Assembly: GCA_002415025.1 (NCBI GenBank)
Contig: DIBR01000066.1
Span: 3,536 to 67,535, forward strand
Direction of reading: 5' to 3'
DNA length: 64,000 nucleotides
Origin: Spongiibacteraceae bacterium UBA5047
Lineage (GTDB): Bacteria > Pseudomonadota > Gammaproteobacteria > Pseudomonadales > Spongiibacteraceae
Part shown: positions 54,242 to 62,943 of the stretch, piece by piece
Layout of the letters: each line of letters begins with the position of its first letter
Position numbering within the stretch: the first letter of the stretch is position 1
Translations under genes and position numbers: made by a program
The notes under the pieces: model-generated
Told to the model about the DNA's origin: nothing
Database searches by the model: none
What the model saw: only the letters and a program-made list of their open reading frames with translations

Positions 54242-55250
54242 CCCAAAGCTCTGCAGACAATTTTTCCGGGGGTATACGCTGTTCCGATAGTACCCAGTGG
54301 ACCAGCGCCTGGGCGACGTCAGGGTAGGGGATAGGACGCGGCGAGGGTAAGCACCTTAACCATCTTTCTATTTGCTGTGTACTCAGGTGACGCATAACGT
54401 CGGCGTAGCCCAGCTGCGTCAGGGCCAGTGCATTGGCTTCCTGCTCGCCTTGCCCGCGTACCGGTTTTGCCAGCACGGGTTTGCCTAAATGCAAACACTC
54501 GCTAATGAGCTCAAAGCCGGCATTGCAGATAACAGCCTTACAGGATTGCAGGTCGTGCTTGAAGCCCTTGAGGTTTGCTTTGTGCCGGGAAACGTTTCCG
54601 ACTTTACTGTCGCGGACGTCGGGTGAATATTGGATAAAGGAGGTGCCCGGAAGCCGGTTAAGTAATTCGGTGACTTTGTCTTGTTCTTCAAATGGCAGGT
54701 AGACAAGTATCGCGTCGCCGGGTTGGCCTCGTACGTCCGGGTTGATAATTGGCGGCACAATGGCCGCACCAAAATCTGACCAGTGCAGGCCGAGGCCAAT
54801 GCTGGCAGGTGCGAATGATCGCAGAACGATGCGGCTTAGCAGGTAGCGGGGGCTGGCGGGCACGTCGGCATGGCTGAATGCGTACTGGTGACCAATGCCG
54901 ATCACAGGCTTGCCGGCGAGTTTGGCCGCCCAGGCTGTGACGGGCTCAAAATCGGTAACGATAAGGTCGTAGCCCGATACGTCAAGTTCGCGAATTTCTC
55001 GCAGAAAATTGATCGGGCGGCTTTCCAGAAGGGTTCGCAGATAGCTAATGGCACCGTTGCTGGTGACAAAGCTCAGGCCGGTACGGGTTTGATAATTCCC
55101 AAAGCATTGCATGTCGAAATAGCGCCCGAGGTCGCGACCGGAGAAGAGATAGTCTACTTTGCTGCCGCGGAGCGTAAAGTGCCGGGCCATCATGCGTGCC
55201 CGGCTAATGTGGCCGTTACCCGTGCCCTGAACGCCGTAGAGGATGCGCAT
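54222..55250 (-). CDS. MJ1255/VC2487-family glycosyltransferase
   Basis: 342 residues. GVQGTGNGHISRARMMARHF is the family start; DFEPVTAWAAKLAGKPVIGIGHQYAF and CNAGFELISECLHLGKPVLAKPVRGQGEQEANAL are the UDP-sugar-site motifs typical of GT-B enzymes. Acceptor not known for the family. Here it follows a Pho-boxed PAP2 gene by one base, so an acceptor such as diacylglycerol (making a phosphorus-free glycolipid) is a reasonable inference. It is convergent with the olsF-like gene. Confidence 0.8.
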   Translation of the reverse strand: MRILYGVQGTGNGHISRARMMARHFTLRGSKVDYLFSGRDLGRYFDMQCFGNYQTRTGLSFVTSNGAISYLRTLLESRPINFLREIRELDVSGYDLIVTDFEPVTAWAAKLAGKPVIGIGHQYAFSHADVPASPRYLLSRIVLRSFAPASIGLGLHWSDFGAAIVPPIINPDVRGQPGDAILVYLPFEEQDKVTELLNRLPGTSFIQYSPDVRDSKVGNVSRHKANLKGFKHDLQSCKAVICNAGFELISECLHLGKPVLAKPVRGQGEQEANALALTQLGYADVMRHLSTQQIERWLRCLPSPRPIPYPDVAQALVHWVLSEQRIPPEKLSAELWEKTRLA

Positions 55251-55251
55251 T

Positions 55252-55803
55252 TTATCCGATCAGTGACACGCTGAGCGAAGCGACTGTCAGGCCAAGTACA
55301 GCGCCTGCCAGAATGTCGGTCGGGAAGTGAACACCCAGCAGTACCCGCGATGCGCCAACGAAACCGGCCCAGATCATCAGCGGTGCCGCGGCGGCACCAA
55401 AGTGCAGGTAAACCAGCGCCGCGAGCAGGGTGGCAGCGGCTGTGTGGCCGGAGGGGAAGCTGAACTTGTCGTGAGCGGTGATGACGCTGTCAAAACAGGG
55501 TATGGCATCTGGCGGGCGCCGCCGCTGAAAGCTGTTCTTCAAAATCCAGTAAATGGGAAGCTGGATGCTGAATGCGAGTAGCACACATAGCAGGAGTGAT
55601 TGGCCCGTGTCGCCTGCGGTGACGGCCAACAATGCCGGCAAGGCTATCTGCAGGTAGCCATCGCCGGTTCGGGAAACTAGTCTGGCGGTTTTGGCCAGAG
55701 TGATCTGGTAACGGCTGTTAACACACCAGAGGAATATCCGCGTATCAAATTGAGTGATATTGCTTAGCAACTGGATTGTTGGCAGGGGTTTGTACACTGG
55801 CAT
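55252..55803 (-). CDS. PAP2-family phosphatase
   Basis: 183 residues, about five membrane helices. The three PAP2 motifs are complete: KNSFQRRRP (Lys-x6-Arg-Pro), FPSGH, and SRVLLGVHFPTD (Ser-Arg-x5-His-x3-Asp). It dephosphorylates a lipid phosphate such as phosphatidate, or undecaprenyl-PP. The ATG at 55803 is taken because it allows a normal leader behind the Pho box; 55818 is also possible. The glycosyltransferase gene follows after one base. Confidence 0.85.
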   Translation of the reverse strand: MPVYKPLPTIQLLSNITQFDTRIFLWCVNSRYQITLAKTARLVSRTGDGYLQIALPALLAVTAGDTGQSLLLCVLLAFSIQLPIYWILKNSFQRRRPPDAIPCFDSVITAHDKFSFPSGHTAAATLLAALVYLHFGAAAAPLMIWAGFVGASRVLLGVHFPTDILAGAVLGLTVASLSVSLIG

Positions 55804-55849
55804 AGTTGGTCTTCTCATGGCTATGCAGTTTGGCGAGCCACGATTGCGA

Positions 55850-55882
55850 AACTGTGACAGTTTTATGATTTATTTATGACAG
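55850..55882 (-). promoter_or_regulatory. Pho box of three 11-base units upstream of the PAP2 gene
   Basis: Read on the minus strand, three units at an exact 11-base period: CTGTCATAAAT, AAATCATAAAA, CTGTCACAGTT. The two outer ones keep the CTGTCA core. It lies about 30-50 bases before the PAP2 start, as expected for a PhoB-activated promoter. Confidence 0.78.
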
Positions 55883-55896
55883 TCGCAGGCACTCCA

Positions 55897-56514
55897 CTAG
55901 TTGTTTTCAATCACCAGAGCACTGCCTGTAAACCGCCGTGGTTCACTGGTTTCGATTGCAAGCAGGTCGGCGTAATGCTCGTCCACGCAGCGCTCGGCCA
56001 TTTGGGTAAACGGCGGGCGCTGCGGATCCGTTATGATGATTTTGCCAACATCGGCCCCGATGGCCCGGTCAATCAGGTGGAACACCGTCTCAGCCAGCTC
56101 GTCCCAAAAACAAATGTCGGCGCCGATGATTACGTCGAAGCGGGACATCTCCTTTTGGGAAATATGCTCAAAGCGTTTAACACTCGTTGTGATCGCAACC
56201 TGGTTATGTTCAGCCAGCAGATTGAGGTAGGGAAACACGGCAGCATCGGCATCGACGGCCGTCACCGAAGCATTAAAAGTTTTCGCGCAATAGATGCCGC
56301 CCAGGCCCCAGCCACAGCCGATGTCGAGAATTCTGGCGCCATCTTGCAGTGGGTTTTTCTGTAGATATTCCATTAACAGGTAACATGATCCCCACAGTTT
56401 GTTGCCATGAATAGAAGGCTCGGTTTGCTGCTTTTTCAGGTGTCTCAAGTCGGGGTGGCGGCTGGTCAGGCTGGTAACGCCATAAGCCTGACGGGTATGT
56501 GTAGTCGCACTCAT
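55897..56514 (-). CDS. Class I SAM-dependent methyltransferase
   Basis: 205 residues. The SAM motif I is ILDIGCGWGLGGIYCAK, followed by VTAVDADAAVFPYL (acidic ribose contact) and VIIGADICFWDEL. The N-terminus HGNKLWGSCYLLMEYL resembles METTL-like protein-lysine methyltransferases, so a protein substrate is possible. The start is ATG 56514; 56523 would add three residues. Upstream of the PAP2 Pho box, so probably a separate unit. Confidence 0.82.
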   Translation of the reverse strand: MSATTHTRQAYGVTSLTSRHPDLRHLKKQQTEPSIHGNKLWGSCYLLMEYLQKNPLQDGARILDIGCGWGLGGIYCAKTFNASVTAVDADAAVFPYLNLLAEHNQVAITTSVKRFEHISQKEMSRFDVIIGADICFWDELAETVFHLIDRAIGADVGKIIITDPQRPPFTQMAERCVDEHYADLLAIETSEPRRFTGSALVIENN

Positions 56515-56586
56515 ATCCAACATTCTCGTAATGGGTCGCGTTAATGCTTGCTGCTACACTGCACCGGGAGATCAGGAGGAGGGTGT

Positions 56587-57693
56587 ATGCAGAAAACAGC
56601 TTTGGTAGTTGGTGGAACCGGCCCTACCGGACATTTTATTGTCAACGGCTTGCTGGAGCGTGGCTTTCTGGTGGCCATTCTACATACCGGTAACCATGAA
56701 GTCGCTGAAATCCCGCCTGAAGTAGAGCATATTCATACAGACCCCTACGACAAGACGAAGATTGAAGACGCCCTTGCAGAGCGACAATTTGATTTGTGCG
56801 TTGCAACCTATGGGCGCTTGCGTGCCATTGCCGAAGTGATGCGAGGCCGTGTTGGCAAGTTTATCTCCATCGGTGGTCAACCCGCCTACCGCGGCTATAT
56901 GAGTGCCACGTTGTTTTCTCCGGAAGGCTTGCCGGTCCCGACGCGGGAAGAAGCGCCACTGGTGCAGCAACCTGATGAAGATGAGAAAGGCTATCGCATT
57001 GTGCGAACCGAAAAAGCACTGTTTGATTTGCATCCACAGGCCACGCATTTCCGCTATCCCTATGTTTACGGGCCTTATCAACTCGTTCCGCGAGAGTGGT
57101 GTATTGTTAAACGGATACTGGACCGGCGGCCCTTTATCATACTGCCCGATGGAGGGCTTACACTGCATAGCTATGGTTATGCGGAGAACCTGGCTCATGC
57201 ATTACTATTGGCGTTAGATCAGCCTGATATTGCCGCTGGCAAGATCTACAACTGCGGTGATGAAGAGGTGTTGACGCTGCGTCAGGTTGTCGAGCATATC
57301 AGCGCCGCCATGAGCTACACTTGGGATATTGTCGATATGCCCTGGTCGTGGGCCGCGTCCGCCCGGCCAATGATTATGCAGCCCTCCACCTGTCACCGAG
57401 TTGTCGATATTTCAAAACTTCGCAATGAGCTGGGGTATCGAGACAAGGTTTCCCCTGCGGAGGCCCTGGCGCGAACGGCGCGATGGCTGCGAGATAATCC
57501 GCCGCAGAAGGGGGGGATGGAAGAAATGGTGTTGCAGGACCCTTTCGACTATCACGCCGAGGATCAATTGCTAAAGGCCTGGCAGCAAGCTGGCGCGCTG
57601 CGGCCGAGCAATATCTTCGCTGAAGAGCCGGGTGTTGGCCTGTCGTATAGCGGGCCGGGCGGCAGGCAGCGCAGCAACACCGAATTTGAATAG
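56587..57693 (+). CDS. NAD-dependent epimerase/dehydratase family protein
   Basis: 368 residues. [22 protein letters not shown] is the Rossmann start; the catalytic region is less canonical: [17 protein letters not shown], then [17 protein letters not shown]. It resembles atypical or isoflavone-reductase-like extended SDRs. Substrate unknown. A strong aggagga ribosome site precedes the ATG at 56587. It lies 25 bases before sthA and may be cotranscribed. Confidence 0.8.
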   Translation: MQKTALVVGGTGPTGHFIVNGLLERGFLVAILHTGNHEVAEIPPEVEHIHTDPYDKTKIEDALAERQFDLCVATYGRLRAIAEVMRGRVGKFISIGGQPAYRGYMSATLFSPEGLPVPTREEAPLVQQPDEDEKGYRIVRTEKALFDLHPQATHFRYPYVYGPYQLVPREWCIVKRILDRRPFIILPDGGLTLHSYGYAENLAHALLLALDQPDIAAGKIYNCGDEEVLTLRQVVEHISAAMSYTWDIVDMPWSWAASARPMIMQPSTCHRVVDISKLRNELGYRDKVSPAEALARTARWLRDNPPQKGGMEEMVLQDPFDYHAEDQLLKAWQQAGALRPSNIFAEEPGVGLSYSGPGGRQRSNTEFE

Positions 57694-57718
57694 TCAGCCC
57701 CCTTTTAGTGGAAGTGAT

Positions 57719-59104
57719 ATGAGTAGCCAATACGACGTTCTGGTAATCGGTAGCGGGCCTGCGGGAGAGAGTGCCGCGTTAAATGCCGTAAAGCACGGGC
57801 AACACGTTGCCATTGTAGAGCAGCAGAACTGGGTAGGAGGGGCTTGCACTCATCAGGGCACGATTCCGTCGAAGGCATTACGGCATACGGTCAGGCAACT
57901 GATGCGTTTCAATCGAAATCCGATTTTCCGTGATCTTGGTGACCCGCGTACCTTGAGTTTTCCACGGGTTTTGGGCGCCGCCGACGAGGTTATACGCAAG
58001 CAGGTGGCGATGCGCAGCAAGTTTTATCAGCGCAACCGGATTGAAGTGATTCAGGGTCAGGCGCGGTTTGATGACCCGCATACGCTGGTGATTTCGAAAG
58101 ACGGTCGCGAGCGACGCGTTAGTGCCGAGAACATTGTTATTGCAACGGGGTCCCGCCCGTATCGGCCCGCCAATATCGACTTTGATCATGCGCGGGTGTA
58201 CGACAGCGATACAATACTTGCCATGAAGCACACGCCGCGCAAGGTTATTATCTATGGTGCCGGCGTCATTGGTTGTGAATACGCCTCTATATTTTCCGGC
58301 CTTGGTATAAAGGTCGAGTTAATAAATACCCGCGATCGTTTGCTTGAATTTCTCGACGACGAAATTTCAGATGCCTTGAGTTACCACCTCCGGCATATGG
58401 GTGTGATGATTCGTCATCGCGAAGCTTATAGTGCAGTGGTCGCCAACGACAAGGGTGTAGAAATTCAGCTTGAGTCAGGCAAGCATCTTCGCGGTGATGC
58501 TTTGCTGTGGTGCAATGGCAGAACCGGCAATACTGATGGTTTGGCGCTGAGTTCCGTTGGGCTTGCCGCAGATCACCGCGGCCAGTTGGCGGTAGACGAG
58601 CATTACGAAACCAGCGTGGAAGGTATCTTTGCCTCCGGCGATGTTATCGGTTGGCCCAGCCTTGCCAGTGCGGCCTATGATCAGGGGCGCTCTGCCGCAG
58701 CCTCTGCGCGCGGCAAGGAGCACTGCCGTTTTGTTGACGATGTACCCACCGGCATTTATACCCTGCCCGAGATCAGTTCCGTCGGGCTGACCGAGCGTGA
58801 ATTGACGGAGGCCCGTATTCCCTACGAGGTTGGGCGTGCGTTATTCAAAGATACGGCCCGGGCGCAGATCAGTGGTGAAACGGTGGGCATGCTTAAAATA
58901 TTGTTTCATGTCGAGACTCTGGAAATTTTGGGTATCCACTGCTTCGGTGCCGAAGCATCAGAAATTGTTCATATCGGCCAGGCCATCATGAAACAGAAGG
59001 GGGAAGGTAATTCCCTACGTTACTTTATTACAACAACATTCAATTACCCGACGATGGCAGAAGCGTATCGAACAGCTGCTTTAAATGGTATCAATCGCCT
59101 GTAG
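57719..59104 (+). CDS. sthA: Soluble pyridine nucleotide transhydrogenase (Si-specific)
   Basis: 461 residues. [17 protein letters not shown] and [17 protein letters not shown] identify SthA: only one Cys remains of the lipoamide-dehydrogenase disulfide. The second dinucleotide site is [20 protein letters not shown]. It moves hydride between NADPH and NAD+, mainly to reoxidise NADPH. The window thus encodes both transhydrogenase systems (see the pnt operon). Confidence 0.96.
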   Translation: MSSQYDVLVIGSGPAGESAALNAVKHGQHVAIVEQQNWVGGACTHQGTIPSKALRHTVRQLMRFNRNPIFRDLGDPRTLSFPRVLGAADEVIRKQVAMRSKFYQRNRIEVIQGQARFDDPHTLVISKDGRERRVSAENIVIATGSRPYRPANIDFDHARVYDSDTILAMKHTPRKVIIYGAGVIGCEYASIFSGLGIKVELINTRDRLLEFLDDEISDALSYHLRHMGVMIRHREAYSAVVANDKGVEIQLESGKHLRGDALLWCNGRTGNTDGLALSSVGLAADHRGQLAVDEHYETSVEGIFASGDVIGWPSLASAAYDQGRSAAASARGKEHCRFVDDVPTGIYTLPEISSVGLTERELTEARIPYEVGRALFKDTARAQISGETVGMLKILFHVETLEILGIHCFGAEASEIVHIGQAIMKQKGEGNSLRYFITTTFNYPTMAEAYRTAALNGINRL

Positions 59105-59591
59105 CTAACGTTACAAATATCTAGGCGTTGGGCTTGACTCATTTATATGAGCGGATATACAGTCAGTTCGCATTGAAACGGATTTTCAATTGGCAGACAA
59201 AAAATGGATTTTTCTATGAGCTTCCCTCGCTTCGGTTTTGATCCCCGCGTCTCATCCATGTGTTTTATGTGCTTGATGTAAACATCGAGCGGATTCCGTC
59301 TGTCAGTTTTTCGGTTACGGGTGTCTCAGGGATGAGAGTCAGGGCGACGGATTGCCTCACCCACCTTTATACGGTTGCTGCACTTCAAGAGTGCCTGGAT
59401 TTTAAGTAGTAGGCCCGAATAAGCCACAGGCGTTTCGGGCGGGGCAAGCCATGCCGTCAAGTGAGTGCAATCATTTGTGACGCGCTAGTTCGGAAGAAAT
59501 CAGCCTCCTGCGTTTTCCCTTATAAATATTGTAATTTCCGCCGCAAACTCCTTGCGCTATTGTCAGGGTGACATAACAACCGGAGGCAAGC
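59105..59591. other. Long intergenic region between sthA and the CoA-transferase gene
   Basis: 487 bases without a convincing gene. Structures seen: a small hairpin CTCAT-TTAT-ATGAG near 59138, a hairpin GCACT-TCAAG-AGTGC near 59384, and one unit of the second repeat family at 59409-59443. A promoter for the CaiB/BaiF gene should lie near its end, but I cannot place it. A small RNA is possible but unsupported. Confidence 0.5.
59409..59443. repeat. Second palindromic repeat family, copy 3
   Basis: GTAGGCCCGAATAAGCC then ACAGGCGTTTCGGGCGGG, a single unit related to the repeats at 21.28 and 41.70 kb. Confidence 0.6.
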
Positions 59592-60791
59592 ATGTCTGCG
59601 ACTAGGCCCGGCCCCCTTGCGGGAGTAAAAATACTTGATTTGGCGACCGCAATCGCCGCCCCCTTTGCCACGTCCTTATTGGCTGATCAGGGGGCGGAGG
59701 TGATCAAGGTTGAGGCGCCCGTTATGGGCGACATCCTGCGGTATGTTGGCGCCAGTCGAAATGGCGTCAGCGCGATGTTCAGCATGACCAATCGCAACAA
59801 ACGCAGTCTCGCACTTGACCTGAAAAGTACTGACGGTCTCTCCATCCTGAAAAAACTTGTGGCTAGCCACGATGTGCTGATTCACAATTTCCGCCCCGGC
59901 GTGGCCGAACGCCTCGGCATCGATTACGACGAGCTAAAGCAGGTAAACAACGAGCTTATCTATGTATCGGTTGCCGGCTTCGGGCATGTGGGCCCGGCCT
60001 CAGGCAAACGCGCTTATGACAACGTCATTCAGGCCTACGCCGGGCTGGCCTTTAATCAAGCCAACCCGGAAACCGGCGAGCCCACCCAGAATTATCAGGC
60101 GATAGTCGACAAACTGACGGCCTTGACCGCTGCGCAGGCAATCCCTGCCGCTTTGTATGCCCGAAGTCAGGGACGGGGCGGGCAACACATCACTTTGAAT
60201 ATGGTTGATAGCGTTTTGCATTTTCTGTGGATGGATGCAGCGGGAACGGCCAGTTTTCTTGAGCCGGGAGCTAACCCGGGGCAGCAAGTGGCGAAAGGTG
60301 TGCGTCTGATCCGTTTTAAAAATGGCTGGGGTCAGGCGGCGCCTTTAGCCGACAGTGAATTCCACGGCATGTGCAAGGCCTTTAAGGTAGATTCAAACTC
60401 CGATCCGCGTTTGGCAGGCGTGATGGATCGTATGGCGAACAGGGAAGCGGTAGAAGCGATTATGGCGCAAGTTTATGAGCAGGCGGCGACTATGGATGTT
60501 GACGTTGGCGTCGCCGCGATGGAAGCAGAAGACGTTCCCTGCGCCAAGGCCATGACATTGGAAGAGCTGCCGAATGCCCCTCAGGTTCTGGCCAACCAGA
60601 GCTTTGTTTCATATCGGCACCCGGTTGCCGGTGACTTGCAGGAGCCGCGCGCAGCGGCGCGGTTTGGCGGCGACCGGACTGATAGCCCTGCTCCCTGCGC
60701 CGCATTGGGGGCAGACACCGAAGCGATCTTGAAGGCGCTTGGAATGGAAGCCGAAACGGCGTCTCTTCGTGCACGGGGAATTGTGGTCTGA
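59592..60791 (+). CDS. CaiB/BaiF-type (family III) CoA-transferase
   Basis: 399 residues. GPLAGVKILDLATAIAAPFATSLLADQGAEVIKVE is a family III start region, with NRNKRSLALDLKS and LIHNFRPGVAERLGI following. The catalytic Asp of this family would be in YQAIVDKLTALTAAQAIP (near residue 170). It transfers CoA between carboxylic acids; bile-acid, carnitine and racemase members exist, so the substrate is open. It starts after aaccggaggc. Confidence 0.88.
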   Translation: MSATRPGPLAGVKILDLATAIAAPFATSLLADQGAEVIKVEAPVMGDILRYVGASRNGVSAMFSMTNRNKRSLALDLKSTDGLSILKKLVASHDVLIHNFRPGVAERLGIDYDELKQVNNELIYVSVAGFGHVGPASGKRAYDNVIQAYAGLAFNQANPETGEPTQNYQAIVDKLTALTAAQAIPAALYARSQGRGGQHITLNMVDSVLHFLWMDAAGTASFLEPGANPGQQVAKGVRLIRFKNGWGQAAPLADSEFHGMCKAFKVDSNSDPRLAGVMDRMANREAVEAIMAQVYEQAATMDVDVGVAAMEAEDVPCAKAMTLEELPNAPQVLANQSFVSYRHPVAGDLQEPRAAARFGGDRTDSPAPCAALGADTEAILKALGMEAETASLRARGIVV

Positions 60792-60909
60792 GAGCGAATA
60801 TTTTGTTGACAGGATGTTGATTTCGGCATAAATAGGCGCTGACGATAGCCCGTAGCGGCGAGTCGGTATTTCAGGTTTTTTCTATCGCAATGTAAGAGGA
60901 GTGGTAGTT

Positions 60910-61104
60910 ATGGCGAAAGGCCTGTCTGAAGCGGCGACTGACGACTTTGACGACAGTTTTGATGATGATTCCCAGGAATCTGCTGAATACAGCGCGGCTA
61001 TGGGTGGCAGAGACAACAGTATCCGCCGGCGCATAGAAGAACGCATGGAGCGGCGGCGGTTGATGGAGGATCTTGGGGTGGATGAGGACGGATTTGATTT
61101 TTAG
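60910..61104 (+). CDS. PA3496-family putative envelope integrity protein
   Basis: 64 residues. Acidic N-half (DDFDDSFDDDSQES) and basic C-half (SIRRRIEERMERRRLMEDLGVDEDGFDF); the end RRRIEERMERRRL is the family hallmark. Small cytoplasmic protein of unclear role. The ATG at 60910 was taken; GTG 60901 in frame lacks a ribosome site. Confidence 0.8.
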   Translation: MAKGLSEAATDDFDDSFDDDSQESAEYSAAMGGRDNSIRRRIEERMERRRLMEDLGVDEDGFDF

Positions 61105-61147
61105 ATATTATGGGGGTGACATTTATTGTCGTCCCCATAATATTTTG
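61105..61147 (+). terminator. Intrinsic terminator after the PA3496-family gene
   Basis: ATATTATGGGG pairs with CCCCATAATAT around an 17-base loop, followed by TTT. It begins at the stop codon and shields the pilin genes from upstream transcription. Confidence 0.8.
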
Positions 61148-61247
61148 CGGCGGTTATTTTTTTTCTTGGCCTATTGCGGGGCGTGATGCCCCGGTAACTG
61201 ATTGATAGTTGGCGGGTATCTTCCTGGGCGATAGTCCGAAGCTATCT

Positions 61248-61263
61248 TGGCATGAAGCATGCT
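61248..61263 (+). promoter_or_regulatory. Sigma-54 promoter of the first pilin gene
   Basis: TTGGCATGAAGCATGCT: the -24 GG (61249-61250) and -12 GC (61261-61262) are exactly ten bases apart. The ATG lies about 60 bases downstream. Confidence 0.6.
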
Positions 61264-61321
61264 TATATACTCTGTAAAATAATAGCGGGCGGAGCCTGGC
61301 TCTGTTCGAGAAAAGGGTGTC

Positions 61322-61912
61322 ATGCTTTCAACAGAAAAATTACAACAAGGTTTTACGCTGATTGAGCTAATGATAGTAGTGGCTATTATTGGCGTGTTAT
61401 CGGCAGTTGCTTTGCCTGCCTACCAGGAATATACCGTTCGTGCGCGTGTCACGGAGGGCATGGCAGTCGCGAAAGAGGCCAAAACTCTGGTCACTGATAA
61501 CGCTGTTAATGTGACTCCGGCAGCCCAAGGTGGTTTTGCTGCTGGCTTTCTGGCAATGGCAAGTGTTGGCGACCCGGCTCCGGTTGCCTGTACTGCGGCG
61601 GGCTGCAACGCTTTGTCTGTCCTGGGTGTCAATAGTGGCGCAGGGCCAGGTGCTCTGAATGTCAACACGGTGGCTATTGAAGAATTGACGGGGCAGGTAA
61701 CTATAGCGTTCACCGACCGCGTCGCTGCTGATGGAGCAGATACTTTAGTGCTGGTGCCGACAGCGAATGACGACGCTCTGGTGATTGGAGTCCGGCCCGC
61801 CGGACCTATTACATGGACGTGCTTCTCTGCAACAAAGGCTGCGGTAGGAAATGCTTTTCCCGTGGTAGCAGCCACCTTGGCGGCAAACTTCGCTCCATCT
61901 ACCTGCCGTTAA
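61322..61912 (+). CDS. Type IV major pilin-like protein, first copy
   Basis: 196 residues. The leader [10 protein letters not shown] ends at Gly10 and is cut by PilD before [25 protein letters not shown], the N-methylated pilin helix with Glu at mature position 5. The mature domain has two Cys pairs (ACTAAGC, and TWTC with the final TCR), fitting a C-terminal disulfide loop. About three quarters of its residues match the next pilin by eye. The leader is longer than that of the second copy (MKKLQQG). Confidence 0.92.
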   Translation: MLSTEKLQQGFTLIELMIVVAIIGVLSAVALPAYQEYTVRARVTEGMAVAKEAKTLVTDNAVNVTPAAQGGFAAGFLAMASVGDPAPVACTAAGCNALSVLGVNSGAGPGALNVNTVAIEELTGQVTIAFTDRVAADGADTLVLVPTANDDALVIGVRPAGPITWTCFSATKAAVGNAFPVVAATLAANFAPSTCR

Positions 61913-62018
61913 GTGGCAAGGCCTCACCCTCCGTTTAGGCGAAACGTTCGTAGGGAGTGTTTTGTCTTGGGTTCTGGCGCTAAGCACGGCTGCGGGCTGT
62001 CGAGTGCGGCGGGAGTGG

Positions 62019-62062
62019 AATGTGACGTAGTGCGCACTGATTGTGACAATTTACGTCACATT
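62019..62062 (+). promoter_or_regulatory. Inverted TGTGAC motif, possible PilR-type enhancer
   Basis: AATGTGACGTA (62019-62029) and its exact inverse TACGTCACATT (62052-62062) flank a third copy TTGTGAC (62041-62047). It lies about 105-150 bases before the expected start from the sigma-54 promoter, where PilR sites lie in P. aeruginosa. Confidence 0.5.
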
Positions 62063-62141
62063 CGCGGGCTGAAGTTGTCTCTTCTAGTGTGCTGTTTTTT
62101 TAATTTATTGTTTTTGTTAGAAAAAAATACTCTCGGATGAT

Positions 62142-62157
62142 TGGCACAAAACCTGCT
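62142..62157 (+). promoter_or_regulatory. Sigma-54 promoter of the second pilin gene
   Basis: TTGGCACAAAACCTGCT: TGGCAC matches the -24 consensus and GC (62155-62156) lies ten bases after GG (62143-62144). The second pilin ATG is about 80 bases downstream. Confidence 0.75.
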
Positions 62158-62237
62158 ACTACAATAGCTAGCTAAAAGCGGGTTATGGTAACCGTGACCA
62201 CTTGGCTATCAACATTATTTTGATCTGGAGTTCAGAC

Positions 62238-62819
62238 ATGAAAAAATTACAACAAGGTTTCACACTGATCGAGCTGATGATCGTTGTAGCAATCATCGGT
62301 ATTCTGGCTGCCGTTGCGCTGCCTGCCTACCAGGATTACACCGTTCGTGCGCGTGTTTCTGAAGGTTTGGTATTGGCGACCGACACCAAGCAACTGGTTG
62401 CTGATAACGCCGTTAACGTTACTCCTGCTGCACGCGGTGGTTTCGCTTCAGGCTTCCTGGCGCTGGCAAGCGTTGGTGATGCTGCACCGGTTGCCTGTTC
62501 TGTTGCAGGCTGTACGACTGTATCGGTTCTGGGTACTAACACTGGTGCTGGCCCTGGCGCACTGAACGTAAACACTATTTCTGTTGCTGAAGGCACAGGC
62601 CAAATCACTGTTGCCTTTACTGACCGTATCGCTCCAGACGGTCAGGACACGTTGGTTCTGGTACCGACTGCCAATGACGCGGTTCTGGTTCCTGGCGCTC
62701 GTCCTACTGGACCAGTGACCTGGACTTGCTTCTCGTCAACCAAGGCTGCCGTTGGTAATGCCAACCCGACTGTTGCTGCAACTCTGGCTGCTAACTTTGC
62801 ACCGTCTAACTGCCGTTAA
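62238..62819 (+). CDS. pilA: Type IV major pilin PilA, second copy
   Basis: 193 residues. Leader MKKLQQG, then [25 protein letters not shown]. Cys pairs in VACSVAGC and in TWTCFSS with the final NCR. Its leader is the standard short PilA form and it has the better sigma-54 promoter, so it is the likelier major pilin; the first copy may be a variant or minor form. A GC-rich terminator follows. Confidence 0.93.
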   Translation: MKKLQQGFTLIELMIVVAIIGILAAVALPAYQDYTVRARVSEGLVLATDTKQLVADNAVNVTPAARGGFASGFLALASVGDAAPVACSVAGCTTVSVLGTNTGAGPGALNVNTISVAEGTGQITVAFTDRIAPDGQDTLVLVPTANDAVLVPGARPTGPVTWTCFSSTKAAVGNANPTVAATLAANFAPSNCR

Positions 62820-62842
62820 TATCTAGAATTTTCGGTAAGTGA

Positions 62843-62872
62843 ATGGGCCTCTTAGGAGGCCCATTTTTTTTG
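62843..62872 (+). terminator. Intrinsic terminator after the second pilin gene
   Basis: AATGGGCCTC, loop TTAG, GAGGCCCATT followed by TTTTTT. It separates high pilin expression from the accessory gene. Confidence 0.93.
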
Positions 62873-62943
62873 CTGGCCAAATTGCGAGGTCAGTGTTTTT
62901 GTGTAAAATTTTGCCGTGTATCGAAAGATCGGAGCGATTCTTA

